Numbered from the stretch's first letter, positions 35,872 through 46,889 are shown. The stretch: 64,000 nt of DNA from Pseudomonas persica (GCF_900291015.1 NZ_OLKL01000010.1:186367-250366); one strand, 5' to 3'. Made by a program: numbers and translations. The notes: generated by a model not told the origin, from the letters alone.

Positions 35872-37113
35872 TCACGCCGCACGGGGCGTAAAACCCTGCA
35901 GGTCGATGGAGGGGTGGCGCTGGCCGATCAGTTCACTGAGCAAGCGTGCGCTGGCGCAGGCCAGGGTAAAGCCCAGCGCACCATGGCCAAGGTTCAGCCA
36001 CAGGTTGCGATACGCCGTGGCGCCCAGCAGCGGCACGCCGCTAGGGGTCGCCGGACGCATGCCGGCCCATTCGATGGCGTAGTCGTAGTCACCGGCATTG
36101 GCGAAGGTTTCGCGGGCCTGGCGTTTGAGCAGGGCCAGGCGCTTGGGGTCCAGCGATGGATCGAAACCGACAATGTCGACCATCGCCGCTATCCGCAACT
36201 GCTCACCGATTCGGGCGTAGACGATCTTGCGGTCATAGTCGGTGATGCTCAGGTCCGGCGCCCGGTGCTGGGCACCGATCGGAACTGTCAGGCTATAACC
36301 CTTGAGCGGATACAGCGGCAGGTTGACACCCGGCAGTGCCAGCAACGCACTGCGATGGCCGGCCGCAACGACCAGATGCTCCACTGGCAGCACCTCGTCG
36401 CCCAGTTCAATCGCACTCACCACGCCATGTGCATGGCGAATTCCGGACACGGCCTGGCCCAGGCGGAATTTGCAGCGTCCCGACGCCTGCAAGCGCGCCG
36501 CCAGTTGCTGGCAAAAGCCGTGGCAATCGCCGACTTCTTCATCCGGGGTATAGATGGCGCCGACAAAGGGCGCCTCTGCCAGTGCCGGGTCCAGACGGGT
36601 GCAGTCGGCGTGCGACAGCACCTGTTGTTGCTGGGGCGCGGCAAGGTTCTTGCGCGCATGTTCGAAGCTGCTGGTCTGGCGGAAGGTGACCAGCTTGCCG
36701 TTACGCCGCCAGTGGAAACTACCCAGGCCATCCTCTTCACGCCAGGTTTGCAAGGTGGACTGGCTCAACAGCGCGAGGCGCAACAGATGGCCTGCGTTGG
36801 CGCGGTTGACCGAGGAGCGGCAAGCCCCGAGGAAAGCTGCCATCCATCGCCACTGTGCAGCATCGAAGCGCGGCCGCAATCTCAGCGGTGAGTCACCGCG
36901 CAGCATCCAGCCAATAGCCTGCAAGGGCACACCGGCGTCGGCCAGGGGCGCCACGTAGCGATAGGACAACTGGCCGCCGTTGGCGAAGCTGGTTTCACTG
37001 CCCAGCGAATCGCGCGCCTCGATCAGCGTCACCTCAAAGCCGTCGCGTACCAGTGCGTAAGCGGTTGACAGGCCAATGACGCCACCGCCGATGATGCATA
37101 CATGCTTAGCCAT
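35872..37113 (-). CDS. D-amino-acid dehydrogenase (DadA-type flavoenzyme)
   Basis: A 413-residue FAD-dependent oxidoreductase of the DadA family, which oxidises D-amino acids to 2-oxo acids and ammonia at the inner membrane. The N-terminal FAD motif is IIGGGVIGLSTAYALVRDG (7-25) with an acidic end of strand 2 (TLIEA). SETSFANGGQLSYRYVAPLA near 53-72 is diagnostic for DadA, as is YDYAIEWAGMRPATPSGVPL near the C-terminus. It leads the leftward dadA-ridA-gltI-like group and is divergent from a LysR regulator. Confidence 0.9.
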   Translation of the reverse strand: MAKHVCIIGGGVIGLSTAYALVRDGFEVTLIEARDSLGSETSFANGGQLSYRYVAPLADAGVPLQAIGWMLRGDSPLRLRPRFDAAQWRWMAAFLGACRSSVNRANAGHLLRLALLSQSTLQTWREEDGLGSFHWRRNGKLVTFRQTSSFEHARKNLAAPQQQQVLSHADCTRLDPALAEAPFVGAIYTPDEEVGDCHGFCQQLAARLQASGRCKFRLGQAVSGIRHAHGVVSAIELGDEVLPVEHLVVAAGHRSALLALPGVNLPLYPLKGYSLTVPIGAQHRAPDLSITDYDRKIVYARIGEQLRIAAMVDIVGFDPSLDPKRLALLKRQARETFANAGDYDYAIEWAGMRPATPSGVPLLGATAYRNLWLNLGHGALGFTLACASARLLSELIGQRHPSIDLQGFTPRAA

Positions 37114-37220
37114 GTCAGTCCTGGATCGTTGTTGGAACGAGCTTGAGGTTAGGGCCAGGTGACAGGTGGCGAAAAATGAATAAAGATCGCTGAGCCATAA
37201 ACAAAGGTTATAGGCTTGCC
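37114..37220. promoter_or_regulatory. Divergent dadA-like / lysR intergenic region
   Basis: A 107-base gap between the divergent starts must hold both promoters. ATAAACAAAGGTTAT (37196-37210) is partly palindromic and fits the T-N11-A style of LysR-family sites. Its closeness to the lysR start suggests autoregulation. Confidence 0.4.
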
Positions 37221-38126
37221 ATGCGCCTTCGCCATATCGAGATTTTCCAGGCCATCCGCCAGACCGGCTCGGTCAGCGGTGCCGCGCAGTTGCTGCACGT
37301 TTCCCAGCCTGCCGTGACCAAGGTGCTGCAACATGCCGAGCAGCAACTGGGCTTTCCGTTGTTCCTGCGGGTGCGTGGCAAACTGCAGCCCACGCCTGAA
37401 GCGCTGGAGCTGGAGCGTGAGGTCGACAAGGTCACGGAGAGCCTGCAAGGGGTGCGCCGCCTGGCGCAAAGCCTGCGTCGCGCGCCGGGCCACAGCCTGC
37501 GGATCGGTGCGACCCCGGCGCTGGCCCTGTCGCTGCTGCCGCCGGCCATTCATGAGTGGGTGCAGCGTTATCCGGACATCGCCTGCGAGCTGTCCAGCGC
37601 CCACAGTCGCGAACTGGTGCAGAACCTGCTGATGCGGGAGATCGATGTCGCCCTGACCCTGCAACAGCCAGATCACCCTGCGCTCAAGGCTCAGGCGCTG
37701 GCCAGCGGGGTGTTGGTGGCATTGGCACCAGCAGGTTATTGGCCGCTGGAAGATGAAGGCAAGCCGCTGCCGTTGACGGCATTGGCAGGTGCGCCGTTGA
37801 TCGGGCTGTCCAGCGCCGACCCGCTGTCGGTCCGCCTCGACAGCTACCTCAAGGCGGTCGAACCAGCGCCACAGGTGAGCATTGCGGTGCAGACCTATTC
37901 ACTGGCCAGGGCGATGGTCGAATCCGGTGCAGGGCTGGCGGTAATCGACCCCTTCACCGCCCTTGGCGCGGCGCCTGGGGCGACCGCGATTCGGCCCTTG
38001 GCCCCGGCGCTGCCGATCACCCTATATGCGGTGACCCGCACTGCCGAACCGCCACCGCATACCCTGAGCGAGCTGCTGATGATTTTCAGTAGCCGCGCCC
38101 AGGGGCAACTGGATCGTTGGCGCTGA
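37221..38126 (+). CDS. LysR-family transcriptional regulator
   Basis: A 301-residue LysR regulator. The N-terminal winged helix-turn-helix covers about 1-60 (RQTGSVSGAAQLLHVSQPAV), followed by a linker helix and a periplasmic-binding-like effector domain (about 90-295). It is divergent from the dadA-like gene and probably activates the dadA-ridA-gltI-like set in response to an amino acid. The style is that of NocR/OccR-type arginine and opine regulators, which is suggestive only. Confidence 0.88.
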   Translation: MRLRHIEIFQAIRQTGSVSGAAQLLHVSQPAVTKVLQHAEQQLGFPLFLRVRGKLQPTPEALELEREVDKVTESLQGVRRLAQSLRRAPGHSLRIGATPALALSLLPPAIHEWVQRYPDIACELSSAHSRELVQNLLMREIDVALTLQQPDHPALKAQALASGVLVALAPAGYWPLEDEGKPLPLTALAGAPLIGLSSADPLSVRLDSYLKAVEPAPQVSIAVQTYSLARAMVESGAGLAVIDPFTALGAAPGATAIRPLAPALPITLYAVTRTAEPPPHTLSELLMIFSSRAQGQLDRWR

Positions 38127-38129
38127 TCG

Positions 38130-38444
38130 CAAATAAGCCCGGAAACGTTATTGCTATTCATGGAGGATTTTGGCTGGAGCAGGACTGGCAGAGTGAGTCA
38201 CCCTGGCGGGTCGGCCCGTTGGAGGCGCCCTACGGTCGGGGGGATCAACCTGTCGATCGAATGCGCTGATGCAAGCGCAATGGTGGCGGCGCTGGAGGAT
38301 GCGCGGCATACCATCAGAGACCCGATTGAGGAGCGTTGGTACCGCAAGGGGGGCATGCTGGTAGGGCAGCGTAATTTCCTGGTGCAGGACCCGGACGGGT
38401 ACCTGCTTCGGTTTGCTGAAGATCTCGGCATGAAGAACGCCTGA
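38130..38444 (+). pseudogene. Frameshifted, truncated glyoxalase/VOC-family gene
   Basis: The C-terminal part of a bleomycin-resistance/glyoxalase (VOC) protein is split over two frames. EQDWQSESPWRVGPLEAPYG lies in one frame. INLSIECADASAMVAALED and FLVQDPDGYLLRFAEDLGM lie in the next. The shift falls in a run of six G at 38238-38243, where five would restore the frame. The first 60 or so residues of a normal VOC protein are missing. A sequencing slip cannot explain that loss, so it is a true relic even if the G-run were wrong. Confidence 0.75.
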
Positions 38445-38517
38445 GCGCTGAGCGGCAGTGCGGCGCCGGGCGGACTCTCATGGAGCTGTACATAACTGAT
38501 TGAATTAGCGGGGGCAC

Positions 38518-38602
38518 TGTGGGAGCGGCTTTAGCCGCGAACACCGGCGCAGCCGGTGCCATGCGCCGCATTGGATTCTTCGCGGCTAAACCCGCTCTTA
38601 CA
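38518..38602. repeat. REP pair
   Basis: TGTGGGAGCGGCTTTAGCCGCG and, inverted, TTCGCGGCTAAACCCGCTCTTACA flank an ACCGGCGCAGCCGGT hairpin. The right arm carries mismatches. The element lies in the gap between the VOC relic and the tRNA gene (38445-38682), which holds nothing else I recognise. Confidence 0.8.
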
Positions 38603-38682
38603 GGGTATGCGGACCGCTTGCGAACTCGGTTCTCTACGCGACAGCGCAGCTCAAAGGGCTGGGCGCGTGCAAATCGCAGGCG

Positions 38683-38710
38683 AAAAAAAACCGACCGTAA
38701 GGTCGGTTTT
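38683..38710 (-). terminator. Terminator of tRNA-Leu
   Basis: The stem CCGACC/GGTCGG with a GTAA loop is flanked by A8 on the left, read as a U-run on the minus strand. It lies directly downstream of the minus-strand tRNA gene. A T-run on the other side makes it potentially bidirectional. Confidence 0.85.
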
Positions 38711-38720
38711 TTCCGGATTT

Positions 38721-38805
38721 TGGTGCCCCGAGGGAGACTCGAACTCCCACTCCTTTCGAAAACGGATTTTGAATCCGCCGCGTCTACCAATTCCGCCATC
38801 AGGGC
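38721..38805 (-). tRNA. tRNA-Leu (anticodon CAA)
   Basis: On the minus strand, the acceptor arm GCCCTGA pairs with TCGGGGC (one G-U pair). The D arm contains GGTAGACGC. The anticodon stem GCGGAT/ATCCG-type encloses loop TTCAAAA with anticodon CAA. A long variable arm typical of leucine tRNAs follows, and the T arm contains GTTCGAGTC. The gene encodes its own CCA end (38721-38723). It reads UUG codons. Confidence 0.96.
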
Positions 38806-38912
38806 ATGTGGCGCGCAGTATAGAGAGGCTCCGCTGGTCGGTCAATCGGCTTTCATGGTCAATTTTCACACATTGGGCTAAACTTCCCGGCCCTGCCGAA
38901 CCGAACATCATC

Positions 38913-41092
<2,180 letters not shown>

Positions 41093-41134
41093 CTGTCCGC
41101 ATCCATTATTAGAAAATTACATTAGGAGTGCCCA

Positions 41135-41470
41135 ATGAGCTTCTTGATCCCCGCCGCATACGCGGACGCTGCAGCACCCGCCGCTGGCCCAGCCGGCACC
41201 GGCTTCGAGTGGATTTTCCTGGTCGGTTTCCTGGTCATCTTCTACCTGATGATCTGGCGCCCGCAGGCCAAGCGTGCAAAAGAGCAGAAGAACCTGCTGA
41301 GCAACTTGCAGAAGGGTGACGAAGTTGTCACCAACGGCGGCATCGCCGGCAAGATCGTCAAGGTTTCCGATGATTTCGTGGTACTGGAAGTTTCCGACAG
41401 CGTCGAGCTGAAGTTCCAGAAGGGTGCCATCGCGGCCACCCTGCCAAAAGGTACGCTCAAGGCTATCTGA
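41135..41470 (+). CDS. yajC: Sec translocon accessory protein YajC
   Basis: A 111-residue single-span membrane protein (helix at about 25-45, FEWIFLVGFLVIFYLMIW) with a cytoplasmic domain, KGDEVVTNGGIAGKIVKV. It associates with SecDF-YidC and AcrB in E. coli. TAGGAG precedes the ATG. It lies just upstream of secD, as usual. Confidence 0.96.
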   Translation: MSFLIPAAYADAAAPAAGPAGTGFEWIFLVGFLVIFYLMIWRPQAKRAKEQKNLLSNLQKGDEVVTNGGIAGKIVKVSDDFVVLEVSDSVELKFQKGAIAATLPKGTLKAI

Positions 41471-41533
41471 GTTACCGGTTTTTCTTTCCAGTCGGGGCGC
41501 GCAACGCGCCCCGCGTCTTGAACGGGCGGCGTG

Positions 41534-43396
41534 ATGCTGAACAAATACCCTCTGTGGAAATATGCACTGATCGTGCTGGTACTGGTGGTCGGTTTCATTT
41601 ATTCCGCTCCCAACCTCTACCCGGATGATCCGGCGGTACAGATCAGTGGTGCCAGCTCGGCGCTGCAGGTGAACCAGGCCGACCTCGATCGCGTCAGCAA
41701 GGCGCTGGGCGATGCCAAGATCGCCATCAAGGGCGCGAGCCTGGGTGAGAAGGGCAGCGGGCTGATCCGCCTGACCAATCAGGAAGACCAACTGCCAGCC
41801 AAGGATGTAGTGCGCAAGGCACTGGGCGATGATTACGTCGTGGCCCTGAACCTGGCCCAGACTACCCCGCAATGGCTGCGCAGCCTGGGTGCAAGCCCGA
41901 TGAAGCTGGGCCTGGACCTGTCCGGTGGTGTGCACTTCCTGCTGGAAGTGGACATGGACAAGGCCATGAACGCCCGCATGAAAGTCTACGAAGGCGAGGT
42001 CAAGACCTTGCTGCGCAAAGAGCGCGTCCGCTACCGCAGCCTGCCTCAGCAGGATGGCGGCATCATGCTGGGCTTCGCTGACGATGCCACCCGCGAACAG
42101 GCTCGTGCCCTGATCCGCAAGAATTTCAATGACTTCGACCTGACCACTACCGAGCGCAACGAGCTCGCCGTGCTGCGTCTGGCGCTGACCCAGGCGAAAG
42201 TCGCCGAGATCCGCGAATACTCGATCAAGCAGAACCTCACCACCGTCCGCAACCGGGTCAACGAGCTGGGCGTGGCCGAGCCGCTGGTACAGCGCCAGGG
42301 CGCCAACCGCATCGTGGTCGAGCTGCCAGGCGTGCAGGACACTGCCGAAGCCAAGCGCATCCTTGGCAAAACCGCCAACCTGGAGTTCCGCTTCGGTGCC
42401 GAGCCGGGTGCGTCCAAGGCCACCACCGAAGTGTTCGAGTTCCGGGAAGGCGGCCGTTCCGCTGCGGTGGAGCGCGGCCTGATCATCACCGGTGACCAGG
42501 TGACCGACGCCCAGGCCAGCTTCGACGAGCAAGGTCGCCCGCAGGTGAACATCCGCCTGGATGGCCACGGTGGCGAGCTGATGAGCCGCGCTACCCGCAG
42601 CAACGTCGGCCGCAGCATGGCGGTGATCTTCATCGAGCAGAAGCCGGTCACTCGCTACGTCAAGCAGATCGTCGACGGCGTCGAGAAGGACGTTGCCGTA
42701 CAGAGCTTCCAGGAAGAGAAAAAGATCATCAGCCTGGCGACCATCCAGTCGCCGCTGGGCAGCCAGTTCCGCATCACCGGCCTGAACGGCCAGGGTGAAT
42801 CGTCCGAACTGGCCCTGCTGCTGCGCGCCGGTGGCCTGGCCGCGCCGATGTACTTCGCTGAAGAACGTACCATCGGCCCAAGCCTGGGTGCCGACAACAT
42901 CACCAAGGGGATCGATGCATCGCTGTGGGGCATGCTGTTCGTTTCGCTGTTCATCATCGCCATCTACCGTGGCTTCGGCGTGCTGGCCACCATCGCCCTG
43001 GCCGGCAACATGGTGTTGCTGCTGGCGCTGATGTCTCTGCTTGGGGCAACCCTGACCCTGCCGGGTATCGCCGGTATCGTGTTGACCATGGGTATGGCGG
43101 TGGACGCCAACGTGCTGATCTTCTCGCGTATCCGTGAAGAGTTGGCGGCAGGCATGTCCGTGCAGCGGGCCATCCATGAAGGCTTCAATCGGGCCTATTC
43201 GGCAATCGTCGATGCCAACCTGACCACCTTGCTTGTAGGCGGCATCCTGTTCGCCATGGGTACCGGTCCGGTCAAGGGCTTTGCGGTCACCATGTCCCTC
43301 GGGATTTTCACATCGATGTTCACCGCCGTGATGGTGACCCGTGCGTTGGTCAACCTGACCTGTGGCGGGCGTGACATCAAGAAGCTGTGGGTTTGA
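41534..43396 (+). CDS. secD: Protein translocase subunit SecD
   Basis: Large subunit of the SecDF proton-driven motor, which completes protein export. The 620-residue protein has helix 1 (about 7-25) and the periplasmic P1 head with GLDLSGGVHFLLEVD. Five C-terminal helices include GIAGIVLTMGMAVDANVLIF and end before GGRDIKKLWV. A GTG three bases before the chosen ATG is an alternative start. secF follows after 10 bases. Confidence 0.97.
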   Translation: MLNKYPLWKYALIVLVLVVGFIYSAPNLYPDDPAVQISGASSALQVNQADLDRVSKALGDAKIAIKGASLGEKGSGLIRLTNQEDQLPAKDVVRKALGDDYVVALNLAQTTPQWLRSLGASPMKLGLDLSGGVHFLLEVDMDKAMNARMKVYEGEVKTLLRKERVRYRSLPQQDGGIMLGFADDATREQARALIRKNFNDFDLTTTERNELAVLRLALTQAKVAEIREYSIKQNLTTVRNRVNELGVAEPLVQRQGANRIVVELPGVQDTAEAKRILGKTANLEFRFGAEPGASKATTEVFEFREGGRSAAVERGLIITGDQVTDAQASFDEQGRPQVNIRLDGHGGELMSRATRSNVGRSMAVIFIEQKPVTRYVKQIVDGVEKDVAVQSFQEEKKIISLATIQSPLGSQFRITGLNGQGESSELALLLRAGGLAAPMYFAEERTIGPSLGADNITKGIDASLWGMLFVSLFIIAIYRGFGVLATIALAGNMVLLLALMSLLGATLTLPGIAGIVLTMGMAVDANVLIFSRIREELAAGMSVQRAIHEGFNRAYSAIVDANLTTLLVGGILFAMGTGPVKGFAVTMSLGIFTSMFTAVMVTRALVNLTCGGRDIKKLWV

Positions 43397-43406
43397 GGGA
43401 GCTGCG

Positions 43407-44315
43407 ATGAAAACCATCAATTTCATGGGCGTGCGCAAGGTTGCGTTCGCCGTTACCGTGCTCCTCACCGTGCTGGCGCTGTTCAGCTGGTGGCAGAAGG
43501 GCCTGAACTTCGGCCTGGACTTCACCGGCGGTACGCTGATCGAGCTGACCTACGAGCGCCCGGCCGACCTCAAGGCGGTGCGTGCCGAGCTGGTCAATTC
43601 CGGCTTCCACGAGGCTGTGGTGCAGAGCTTCGGCGCCACCACCGACCTGCTGGTGCGCATGCCGGGCGATGACCCGCAGCTGGGCAACAAGGTAGCTGAA
43701 GCCCTGCAGAAGGCCGGCGGCGACAACCCGGCCAAGGTCAAGCGTGTCGAGTTCGTTGGCCCGCAGGTGGGTGAAGAACTGCGCGACCAGGGTGGCATGG
43801 GCATGCTCCTGGCCTTGGGCGGCATCCTCATCTACCTGGCCTTCCGCTTCCAGTGGAAGTTCGCTGTGGGCGCGATCGTCTCGCTGATCCATGACGTGGT
43901 GGTGACCCTGGGTATCCTGTCGTTCTTCCAGATCACCTTCGACCTGACGGTGCTGGCGGCGGTGCTGGCGATCATCGGCTACTCGCTGAACGACACCATC
44001 GTCGTGTTCGACCGGGTGCGTGAGAACTTCCGCGTCATGCGCAAGGCCTCGCTGATCGAGAACATCAACGTTTCCACCACCCAGACCCTGCTGCGGACCA
44101 TCGCTACCTCGGTTTCGACCTTGCTGGCCATTGCCGCGCTGCTGTTCTTCGGTGGCGACAACCTGTTCGGCTTCTCGCTGGCCCTGTTCATCGGCGTCAT
44201 GGCCGGTACCTATTCGTCGATCTATATCGCCAACGTGGTACTGATCTGGCTGAACCTGAGCAGTGAAGACCTGATCCCGCCGGCCAAGACCGACGGTGTG
44301 GACGACCGTCCGTAA
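43407..44315 (+). CDS. secF: Protein translocase subunit SecF
   Basis: Partner of SecD. The 302-residue protein has six helices. Helix 1 is followed by NFGLDFTGGTLIELTYERP, and the conserved GYSLNDTIVVFDRVRENFR motif is in the middle. The frame is open upstream, but the ATG at 43407 gives the family start MKTINFMGVRKVAF. It ends the queA-secF cluster before a strong terminator. Confidence 0.97.
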   Translation: MKTINFMGVRKVAFAVTVLLTVLALFSWWQKGLNFGLDFTGGTLIELTYERPADLKAVRAELVNSGFHEAVVQSFGATTDLLVRMPGDDPQLGNKVAEALQKAGGDNPAKVKRVEFVGPQVGEELRDQGGMGMLLALGGILIYLAFRFQWKFAVGAIVSLIHDVVVTLGILSFFQITFDLTVLAAVLAIIGYSLNDTIVVFDRVRENFRVMRKASLIENINVSTTQTLLRTIATSVSTLLAIAALLFFGGDNLFGFSLALFIGVMAGTYSSIYIANVVLIWLNLSSEDLIPPAKTDGVDDRP

Positions 44316-44344
44316 GGCGTGCTCCACGCCGTTTGGCGGCCCAA

Positions 44345-44378
44345 AAGGCGCGAGTGTTGAACTCGCGCCTTTTTTTTT
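44345..44378 (+). terminator. Terminator after secF
   Basis: An 11-bp stem, AAGGCGCGAGT with ACTCGCGCCTT, is followed by a run of T residues 30 bases after secF. Confidence 0.93.
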
Positions 44379-44434
44379 ACTCCAAGGCTGGGAGAAGGCG
44401 GGTTGGACCCGCGGGTGATGATCAGGAGGTTCAT

Positions 44435-44977
44435 GTGAACAAATCAATGCTTGTGGGTGCGGTACTGGGTGCTGTCGGTGTGACCGCCGGAGGTGCTGTC
44501 GCGACCTACAGCTTGGTCAACAAGGGGCCTGAGTATGCACAGGTCACTGACGTGCAGCCGATCAAACAACAGGTAAAAACCCCCCGTGAGGTCTGCAAGG
44601 ACGTCGCCGTGACGCGGCAGGCGCCGGTCAAGGACCAACACCAGATCGCAGGTACCGTGGTGGGTGCCATTGCCGGTGGCCTGCTGGGCAACCAGATCGG
44701 TGGTGGTAGCGGCAAGAAGATCGCCACCGTGGCTGGTGCGGTTGGTGGTGGTTATGCCGGTAACAAGGTGCAGGAGGGCATGCAGGAGCGTGATACCTAC
44801 ACCACCACGCAAACCCGCTGCAATACGGTCAATGACATCAGCGAGAAGGTGGTGGGGTACAACGTGACCTATTCCATCGGTGACCAGGTGGGCAAGGTCA
44901 AGATGGACCATGAGCCAGGCTCGACCATACCGCTGGACAAGAATGGCAAGCTGATCCTCAGCGAAGCCGGGCAGTGA
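44435..44977 (+). CDS. Glycine-zipper 2TM envelope protein
   Basis: A 180-residue protein with a hydrophobic N-terminus (MLVGAVLGAVGVTAGGAV) and a glycine-zipper region, GTVVGAIAGGLLGNQIGGGS then GGGYAGNKVQ (about 74-112), as in the SlyB/YmgG/Rick_17kDa group. The start is a GTG at 44435 placed after AGGAGG; a nearby ATG at 44433 would stop at once. It is likely an outer-membrane or periplasmic stress protein. It is monocistronic between terminators. Confidence 0.8.
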   Translation: MNKSMLVGAVLGAVGVTAGGAVATYSLVNKGPEYAQVTDVQPIKQQVKTPREVCKDVAVTRQAPVKDQHQIAGTVVGAIAGGLLGNQIGGGSGKKIATVAGAVGGGYAGNKVQEGMQERDTYTTTQTRCNTVNDISEKVVGYNVTYSIGDQVGKVKMDHEPGSTIPLDKNGKLILSEAGQ

Positions 44978-44992
44978 TCTTGTTACCTGCGC

Positions 44993-45086
44993 TGGCCTCA
45001 TCGCCGGCAAGCCCCCCACAGGAGGGCATCAGGTCCAAGGCCTGTGGATAACCTTGTGGGAGCTGGCTTGCCGGCGAAGAGGCCGG
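44993..45086. repeat. REP-type inverted pair
   Basis: CTCATCGCCGGCAAGCCCCC and, inverted, GGGAGCTGGCTTGCCGGCGA flank a spacer with smaller repeats. It lies between the convergent glycine-zipper and suhB genes. Confidence 0.75.
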
Positions 45087-45113
45087 TTCAGGCAATGCAA
45101 AACCATCAGGCAC

Positions 45114-45144
45114 AAAAAAAGCACCCCTCGGGGTGCTTTTTTCG
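45114..45144. terminator. Bidirectional terminator at the end of suhB
   Basis: The 8-bp stem AGCACCCC/GGGGTGCT with a two-base loop is flanked by A6 and T5. It lies 17 bases beyond the suhB stop on the minus strand and can also stop rightward transcripts. Confidence 0.85.
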
Positions 45145-45160
45145 TACCGGCAATCCGCGC

Positions 45161-45979
45161 TTAGCGCTTCATGTTCTCTGGCAGGTGCGGCTGGATAGCA
45201 GTCAGCACGGCCTTGAAGCACTTGATGTTGCCCGCAACGATATGACCCTTCTCGAGGAAGTCATGGCCACCGTTGAAGTCGCTCACCAGGCCGCCCGCTT
45301 CCTGGATCAGCAGCACGCCGGCCGCCATGTCCCACTCGGACAGGCCCGACTCCCAGAAGGCGTCGAAACGGCCGGCGGCCACGTAGGCCAGGTCCAGGCT
45401 GGCAGAGCCGGCGCGGCGGATGCCGGCGGTCTGGCCAGTCAGGGCGCGGAACATGCCCAGGTAGTTGTCCAGGTCGGCCATCTGGCTGTCACGGAACGGG
45501 AAGCCGGTGCCCAGCAGGGCGCCTTCCAGGCTGGTGCGCGAGCTGACGCGCAGGCGGCGGCCATTGAGCTGGGCGCCACGGCCACGGCTGGCGGTGAATT
45601 CTTCCTGGCGAACCGGGTCGACGATCACGGCGTGCTCAAGGCGGCCACGGTATTTGCAGGCGATGCTGACCGCGAAGTGCGGGATGCCACGCAGGAAGTT
45701 GGTGGTGCCGTCCAGCGGGTCGATGATCCACAGGTAATCCTTGCCTTCTTCGCCGCTGCCCGCGTGCAGGCCGGTTTCCTCGCCCTGGATGGAGTGGTTC
45801 GGGTAGGCCTTGCGCAGGGCGTTGACGATGCTCTGCTCGGCGGCGCGATCGACTTCGGAAACGTAGTCCTTGGCCTCTTTCTCATCGACCTTGATGCTAT
45901 CCAGGCGTTCGATGGAGCGGAAAATCAGTTCACTGGCGCTGCGAGCGGCGCGCAGGGCGATATTCAGCATAGGCTGCAT
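45161..45979 (-). CDS. suhB: Inositol-1-monophosphatase SuhB
   Basis: A 272-residue Mg-dependent phosphatase of the inositol monophosphatase family. Motifs are EETGLHAG, WIIDPLDGTTNFLRGI (about 83-98) and EWDMAAGVLLIQEAGG. In E. coli and Pseudomonas, SuhB also joins ribosomal RNA antitermination complexes and affects virulence gene control. It is divergent from trmJ with about 150 bases between the starts. Confidence 0.95.
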   Translation of the reverse strand: MQPMLNIALRAARSASELIFRSIERLDSIKVDEKEAKDYVSEVDRAAEQSIVNALRKAYPNHSIQGEETGLHAGSGEEGKDYLWIIDPLDGTTNFLRGIPHFAVSIACKYRGRLEHAVIVDPVRQEEFTASRGRGAQLNGRRLRVSSRTSLEGALLGTGFPFRDSQMADLDNYLGMFRALTGQTAGIRRAGSASLDLAYVAAGRFDAFWESGLSEWDMAAGVLLIQEAGGLVSDFNGGHDFLEKGHIVAGNIKCFKAVLTAIQPHLPENMKR

Positions 45980-46130
45980 GGGCGGGTCACCTGGAGATGT
46001 TAAAGAAGAAAGCCGATCATTCTAACAGAAAACTTTGGCGGCAGAAGTGTCACATTTGCTTTCATGGCGTTACGTCTGTCGGTTCTGTAAGATCGATGGC
46101 CCTGATTCCTGCATCTGTGAGCACAACACC

Positions 46131-46886
46131 TTGCTGCAAAATATTCGTGTTGTTCTGGTCAATACCAGCCACCCCGGCAACATCGGCGGCGCTGCACGTG
46201 CCATGAAAAACATGGGCTTGTCGCGCCTGGTGCTGGTGCAGCCGAAAGAGTTCCCCGCCGTGGATGCCAGTGCCCGAGCCTCGGGGGCCGACGATGTGCT
46301 GGACAGCGCCCTGGTGGTCGACAGCCTCGAGCAGGCGTTGGTCGGCTGCAACCTGGTGATGGGCACCAGCGCCCGTGAGCGGAGCATCCCCTGGCCGCTG
46401 ATCGGCCCGCGCGAGTGCGGCGCCAAGGCGGTGGAGCATGCCAGCGGTGGCGAGGAAATCGCCCTGGTGTTCGGGCGCGAACACGCCGGCCTGACCAACG
46501 AAGAACTGCAGCGATGTCACTTCCACGTGCACATTCCCTCCAACCCCGACTTCAGCTCGCTGAACCTGGCCGCCGCTGTCCAGGTGCTCTCTTACGAGGT
46601 GCGCATGGCCTGGCTGGCTGCCGGTGCGGCGCCGGGCAAGGTCGAGAAAGTTGACGCCAGCGAGCTGGCGACCATGGACGAAATGGAGCTGTTCTACGAC
46701 CACCTGGAAAAAACCCTGGTCGGCATCGGCTTCCTTGACCCCGACAAGCCCAAGTACCTGATGCCGCGCCTGCGCCGGTTGTATGGGCGGGTCGCGGTCG
46801 AACGTTCGGAAATGAGCATTTTGCGTGGCATCCTCACCGAGACCCAGAAAGTGGTCCGGGGCGAGCCGCATAAACGGAAGGACTGA
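46131..46886 (+). CDS. trmJ: tRNA Cm32/Um32 methyltransferase TrmJ
   Basis: A SPOUT methyltransferase that 2'-O-methylates position 32 of several tRNAs. The protein begins LLQNIRVVLVNTSHPGNIGG with AARAMKNMGL after it. ALVFGREHAGLTNEEL and IPSNPDFSSLNLAAAVQV form the trefoil knot. The frame is open from 46035, but family members start at M/L-LQNIRV, which here is a TTG at 46131 giving 251 residues. cysE follows after three bases. Confidence 0.93.
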   Translation: MLQNIRVVLVNTSHPGNIGGAARAMKNMGLSRLVLVQPKEFPAVDASARASGADDVLDSALVVDSLEQALVGCNLVMGTSARERSIPWPLIGPRECGAKAVEHASGGEEIALVFGREHAGLTNEELQRCHFHVHIPSNPDFSSLNLAAAVQVLSYEVRMAWLAAGAAPGKVEKVDASELATMDEMELFYDHLEKTLVGIGFLDPDKPKYLMPRLRRLYGRVAVERSEMSILRGILTETQKVVRGEPHKRKD

Positions 46887-46889
46887 CAG

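Noticed and set aside
38683..38805. tRNA-Leu as the attachment site of an integrative element
   Set aside because: No integrase gene and no direct repeat of the tRNA 3' end could be found within the window.
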